From Betaproteobacteria bacterium (GTDB taxonomy: Bacteria > Pseudomonadota > Gammaproteobacteria > Burkholderiales > Usitatibacteraceae): 40,293 nt of DNA. The stretch is from positions 1-40,293 of the forward strand of contig JAEUMZ010000192.1 in assembly GCA_016790765.1 (NCBI GenBank), in the 5' to 3' direction. This document shows positions 38,139 to 40,293 of this stretch, piece by piece. A program made the position numbers and the translations under genes. Numbering within the stretch: the first letter of the stretch is position 1; every line of letters begins with the position of its first letter. The notes below the pieces were generated by a model. The model did no database searches and was not told where the DNA came from. It saw nothing but the letters and a program-made list of their open reading frames with translations.

Positions 38139-39076
38139 CGCGCGGGCTTCGCGCCCGCGCGTTTCGACGCCACGGCGCGCCGCTCATTGCTGCGCGTGTG
38201 TTCGCGCACCAGGTCGATGAAGGCGCGCGTCTTGGCCGGCGGCGGCGAACCGGGATAGGCGGCGTAGAGATGCAGCCGCGTCAGCCGGGCCTGCGGCAGC
38301 AGGCGGACGAGGCGCCCGGCCTCGAGGTCGGCGCGGATGGTGGAATCCGGAAACGACGCGATGCCCGCGCCGGCCAGCACCAGGCCGCGCACCGCGGCCG
38401 AACTGTTCGAGCTCAGCGCCCCGTTCATCCGCACGCGCTGCTTGCTGCCGTCGCGGCGCGTGAATTCGCAGGTCCAAGGGGTCGGCACCACCGACAGCGA
38501 CACCCATTCGTGGCGGGCAAGCTCGTCGGGCGTCCGCGGCGTGCCGCGGCGCGCGAGGTAGGCGGGCGAGGCCGCGAGCCAGAGTTCCAGTTCGCCCAGG
38601 GTCACGCCGTGCAGCGATGAATCGCGCATCAGGCCGATGCGGATGGCGAGATCGACCTGCCCGGCGATCAGGTCCATGCGCAGGTCGGTGGGCAGGTAGT
38701 CGACGCGCATCGCGGGAAAGCGCTCGCGGTACTCGGCGATCCAGCCCGCCACCAGCGGGATCGATTCCATCGGGCTGGTGAGCCTGAGCGTGCCGCTCGG
38801 CCGCGCGCGCTCGCTGCGCGCGCGCTCGAGCGCGGCATCGGCCTGCGCCAGCAGCGCGCGGCAGTCGGCGAGGAACGCCGCACCGGCCTCGGTGATCGCA
38901 AGCTTGCGCGTCGAGCGCTGCAGCAGGGTGGCGCCGAGCTCCTTCTCCAGCCGCGCCACCGCCTGGCTCAGTGCCGACTTGGTGGTGTCGAGGCGATCGG
39001 CCGCGGCCGTGAACGAGCCGGCGTCGGCCACGGCCACGAAGGCGGCGATGCGATCGAGGTTGACACCGGCTTTCAT
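38135..39076 (-). CDS. LysR-family transcriptional regulator
   Basis: From ATG 39076 the protein has 313 residues, the usual length; an in-frame start 54 bases upstream would extend into the divergent promoter. The winged helix-turn-helix is at the N-terminus (LDRIAAFVAVADAGSFTAAADRLDTTKSALSQAVARLE). The effector-binding domain has two Rossmann-like halves (GTLRLTSPMESIPLVAGWI, then VDLAIRIG). It resembles the CrgA/AaeR-type subgroup. It is divergent from the NmrA-like gene, the classic arrangement for LysR regulators and their targets, and the shared region carries a duplicated TTTTCTGGACAA. The likely role is control of the NmrA-like gene. Confidence 0.93.
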   Translation of the reverse strand: MKAGVNLDRIAAFVAVADAGSFTAAADRLDTTKSALSQAVARLEKELGATLLQRSTRKLAITEAGAAFLADCRALLAQADAALERARSERARPSGTLRLTSPMESIPLVAGWIAEYRERFPAMRVDYLPTDLRMDLIAGQVDLAIRIGLMRDSSLHGVTLGELELWLAASPAYLARRGTPRTPDELARHEWVSLSVVPTPWTCEFTRRDGSKQRVRMNGALSSNSSAAVRGLVLAGAGIASFPDSTIRADLEAGRLVRLLPQARLTRLHLYAAYPGSPPPAKTRAFIDLVREHTRSNERRAVASKRAGAKPAR

Positions 39077-39086
39077 ATCGTTCTCG

Positions 39087-39130
39087 TTTTCTGGACAAAC
39101 AATTATGCAATGACGGCTTTTTCTGGACAA
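39087..39130. promoter_or_regulatory. Direct repeats in the lysR/nmrA divergent region
   Basis: TTTTCTGGACAA occurs at 39087-39098 and again at 39119-39130, 32 bases apart, about three helical turns. The pair lies 11 bases from the LysR start and 53 bases before the NmrA-like start. It could be the LysR binding region. An AATTATGCAAT stretch lies between the repeats. Confidence 0.5.
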
Positions 39131-39183
39131 TGCCGGCGGGCATCATGGCGGCCTGTTCAATCGATCCCAGAAAAGGAAACGCC

Positions 39184-40086
39184 ATGTACGTCTTGCTCGG
39201 TTCCCACGGCAACATCACCGCCCAGGCCGCCCGCCTGCTGCTGGCCCAGGGCCGCAAGGTCCGTGTCGTCGGCCGCGACGCGTCCGCGCTGTCCGCGCTC
39301 AAGGCGGCGGGCGCCGAGATCGCCCTCGGCGAGGTCACCGATGCCGCCTTCCTCACCAGCGCGTTCGGCGGCGCAACGGCGGTGTACGCCATGATTCCCC
39401 CCCACTACGGTGCGGCCGACATGGGTGCGTTCCAGGACGCCGCCAGCCAGGCCATCGTCGCGGCGATTGCGGCGAGCGGCGTCCGGCGCGTGGTCCACCT
39501 CTCCAGCACCGGTGCGCACCTGCCGTCGGGCACCGGGCCGATCGCCGGCCTCCACCGCCAGGAGCAGCGCCTCAACCACCTGGCGAACGTCGACGTGCTG
39601 CACCTGCGGCCAGGCTATTTCTTCGAGAACCACCTCGCCGCCATCGGCCTGATCCAGGCCTTCGGCGTCTATCCCGACATGATCGATTCCGCGACGCCGA
39701 TCCCGAGCGTGGCCACCGCCGACATCGCCGCCGTGGTGGCGCGCGAGCTGGTGAACTTCGGCACGCGCGGCAAGGCGGTGCTGCACCTGCGCGCCGCAAC
39801 GATGCCGACGCAGGCGCAGGCCGCCACGATCCTCGGCCGCGCCGTCGGGTTGCCGGATCTCAAGCACGTGCAGGCCGATGCGGCCGAGGCCAAGGCCGGC
39901 ATGGTGCAGCACGGCTTCTCGCACAACGTGGCCGACCTGTTCGAGCAGATGAGCCGCGCATTCTCCACGCCCGAGTTCGGCGTCGCGCTGAAGGCCGGGC
40001 CGACGGAGATCACGCCCACGACGCTGGAGGACTTCGCGCGCGACGTGTTCGCCGCGGCCTACGGCGCCGTGCGCAAAGCCGCCTGA
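39184..40086 (+). CDS. NmrA-like NAD(P)-binding Rossmann-fold protein
   Basis: From the ATG with AAGGAA seven bases upstream the protein has 300 residues; the longer in-frame start at 39130 overlaps the regulatory repeats. It belongs to the atypical short-chain dehydrogenase group. The N-terminal strand and loop are YVLLGSHGNITAQAARLLLAQGRKVRVVGRD, with a degenerate GxxGxxG, and the central segment is VRRVVHLSSTGAHLPSGTGP. LRPGYFFENHL is typical of NmrA/QOR2-like proteins that sense NADP or reduce quinones. It lacks a complete YxxxK catalytic pair, so a redox-sensor or quinone-reductase role is possible. The divergent LysR gene probably controls it. Confidence 0.9.
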   Translation: MYVLLGSHGNITAQAARLLLAQGRKVRVVGRDASALSALKAAGAEIALGEVTDAAFLTSAFGGATAVYAMIPPHYGAADMGAFQDAASQAIVAAIAASGVRRVVHLSSTGAHLPSGTGPIAGLHRQEQRLNHLANVDVLHLRPGYFFENHLAAIGLIQAFGVYPDMIDSATPIPSVATADIAAVVARELVNFGTRGKAVLHLRAATMPTQAQAATILGRAVGLPDLKHVQADAAEAKAGMVQHGFSHNVADLFEQMSRAFSTPEFGVALKAGPTEITPTTLEDFARDVFAAAYGAVRKAA

Positions 40087-40168
40087 GCGGCCCGCGCTGC
40101 AGCGACGGCCCCGCGGCGGGCCGTGGGCTGCGGCGTACAATCGCCCCACCAACCGGCAGGGGCTTCCC

Positions 40169-40293
40169 ATGACTTCCACCTACCTCGTCCCCGGCGTGCG
40201 CACGCCGTTTTGCAAGGTCGACGGCCCGCTGGGCAACCTCGACGCCATCCAGCTTTCCATTCCCGTTGCGCAGGCGATGGCGAAAGTCGCGCG
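40169..40293 (+). CDS. Thiolase family protein (acetyl-CoA acetyltransferase), N-terminus only
   Basis: The 41 visible residues, beginning MTSTYLVPGVRTPFCKVDG, match the N-terminus of thiolases, where the RTPF element leads into the first core helix (AIQLSIPVAQAMAK). AGGGG lies seven bases before the ATG, and TACAAT at 40136-40141 is a possible -10. The active-site cysteine would lie beyond the window. Degradative and biosynthetic thiolases cannot be told apart from this piece. Confidence 0.8.
   Translation, partial: MTSTYLVPGVRTPFCKVDGPLGNLDAIQLSIPVAQAMAKVA

Noticed and set aside
40100..40125. GC-rich hairpin after the NmrA-like gene as a terminator
   Set aside because: GGCCC/GGGCC pairing exists, but it is short and lacks a T-run; such pairings are frequent by chance in this composition.
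1..40293. CRISPR array, tRNA, rRNA or prophage
   Set aside because: No regularly spaced direct repeats, no tRNA-like cloverleaf and no phage structural genes were seen. The IS30 element is the only clear autonomous mobile element.

Overview
The window is high-GC Pseudomonadota chromosome. I favour a betaproteobacterium, with a gammaproteobacterium of the Xanthomonas group as the alternative. The reasons are the Xanthomonas/Caulobacter-type TonB receptor, the DmsE/MtrB-type cytochrome-porin pair, the exonuclease/GIY-YIG fusion and the betaproteobacterial look of several hypothetical proteins. No rRNA or tRNA gene is visible, so this rests on gene content alone.

Layout. 1-2.4 kb: the end of an acyl-CoA dehydrogenase, a hairpin-rich intergenic element and a methyltransferase. 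2.3-5.6 kb: an accessory block with an IS30-family element inserted in the apex of an intergenic hairpin repeat, a cupin, an orphan RlaP-type nucleotidyltransferase and a HigBA-like toxin-antitoxin pair. 5.7-8.6 kb: a VOC protein, Ada, a secreted helix-hairpin-helix protein and a small secreted protein. 8.6-11.8 kb: a decaheme cytochrome and an MtrB/PioB porin, together a transmembrane electron conduit. 11.9-13.8 kb: a small conserved protein and a DEDDh exonuclease/GIY-YIG fusion.

13.9-33.4 kb is the centrepiece: what looks like a complete phytate-to-central-metabolism locus. One tightly packed minus-strand operon runs iolC(-DUF2090), iolD, iolE, iolB, iolA, an OPA-family organophosphate:phosphate antiporter, an inositol monophosphatase and a beta-propeller phytase. 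Upstream lies an RpiR-family regulator (IolR-like), divergent from two tandem inositol dehydrogenases. Next comes a second minus-strand unit: a TonB-dependent receptor, an AppA-type histidine acid phytase and a Tat-exported PhoD phosphatase. GGAA-N6-TTCC-like sites occur in the iolC, rpiR/iolG and receptor promoter regions, which suggests one regulon. Proposed flow: inositol phosphates cross the outer membrane through the receptor; two unrelated phytases and PhoD strip phosphate in the periplasm; inositol monophosphate enters by exchange for phosphate; the monophosphatase frees inositol; the Iol enzymes convert it to a CoA ester and central intermediates. No conventional inositol transporter, iolI or separate iolJ is present.

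33.4-40.3 kb: an S9 peptidase, a second copy of the hairpin repeat, a membrane-anchored Ala/Pro-rich repeat protein, an aldo/keto reductase, a divergent LysR/NmrA pair and the start of a thiolase.
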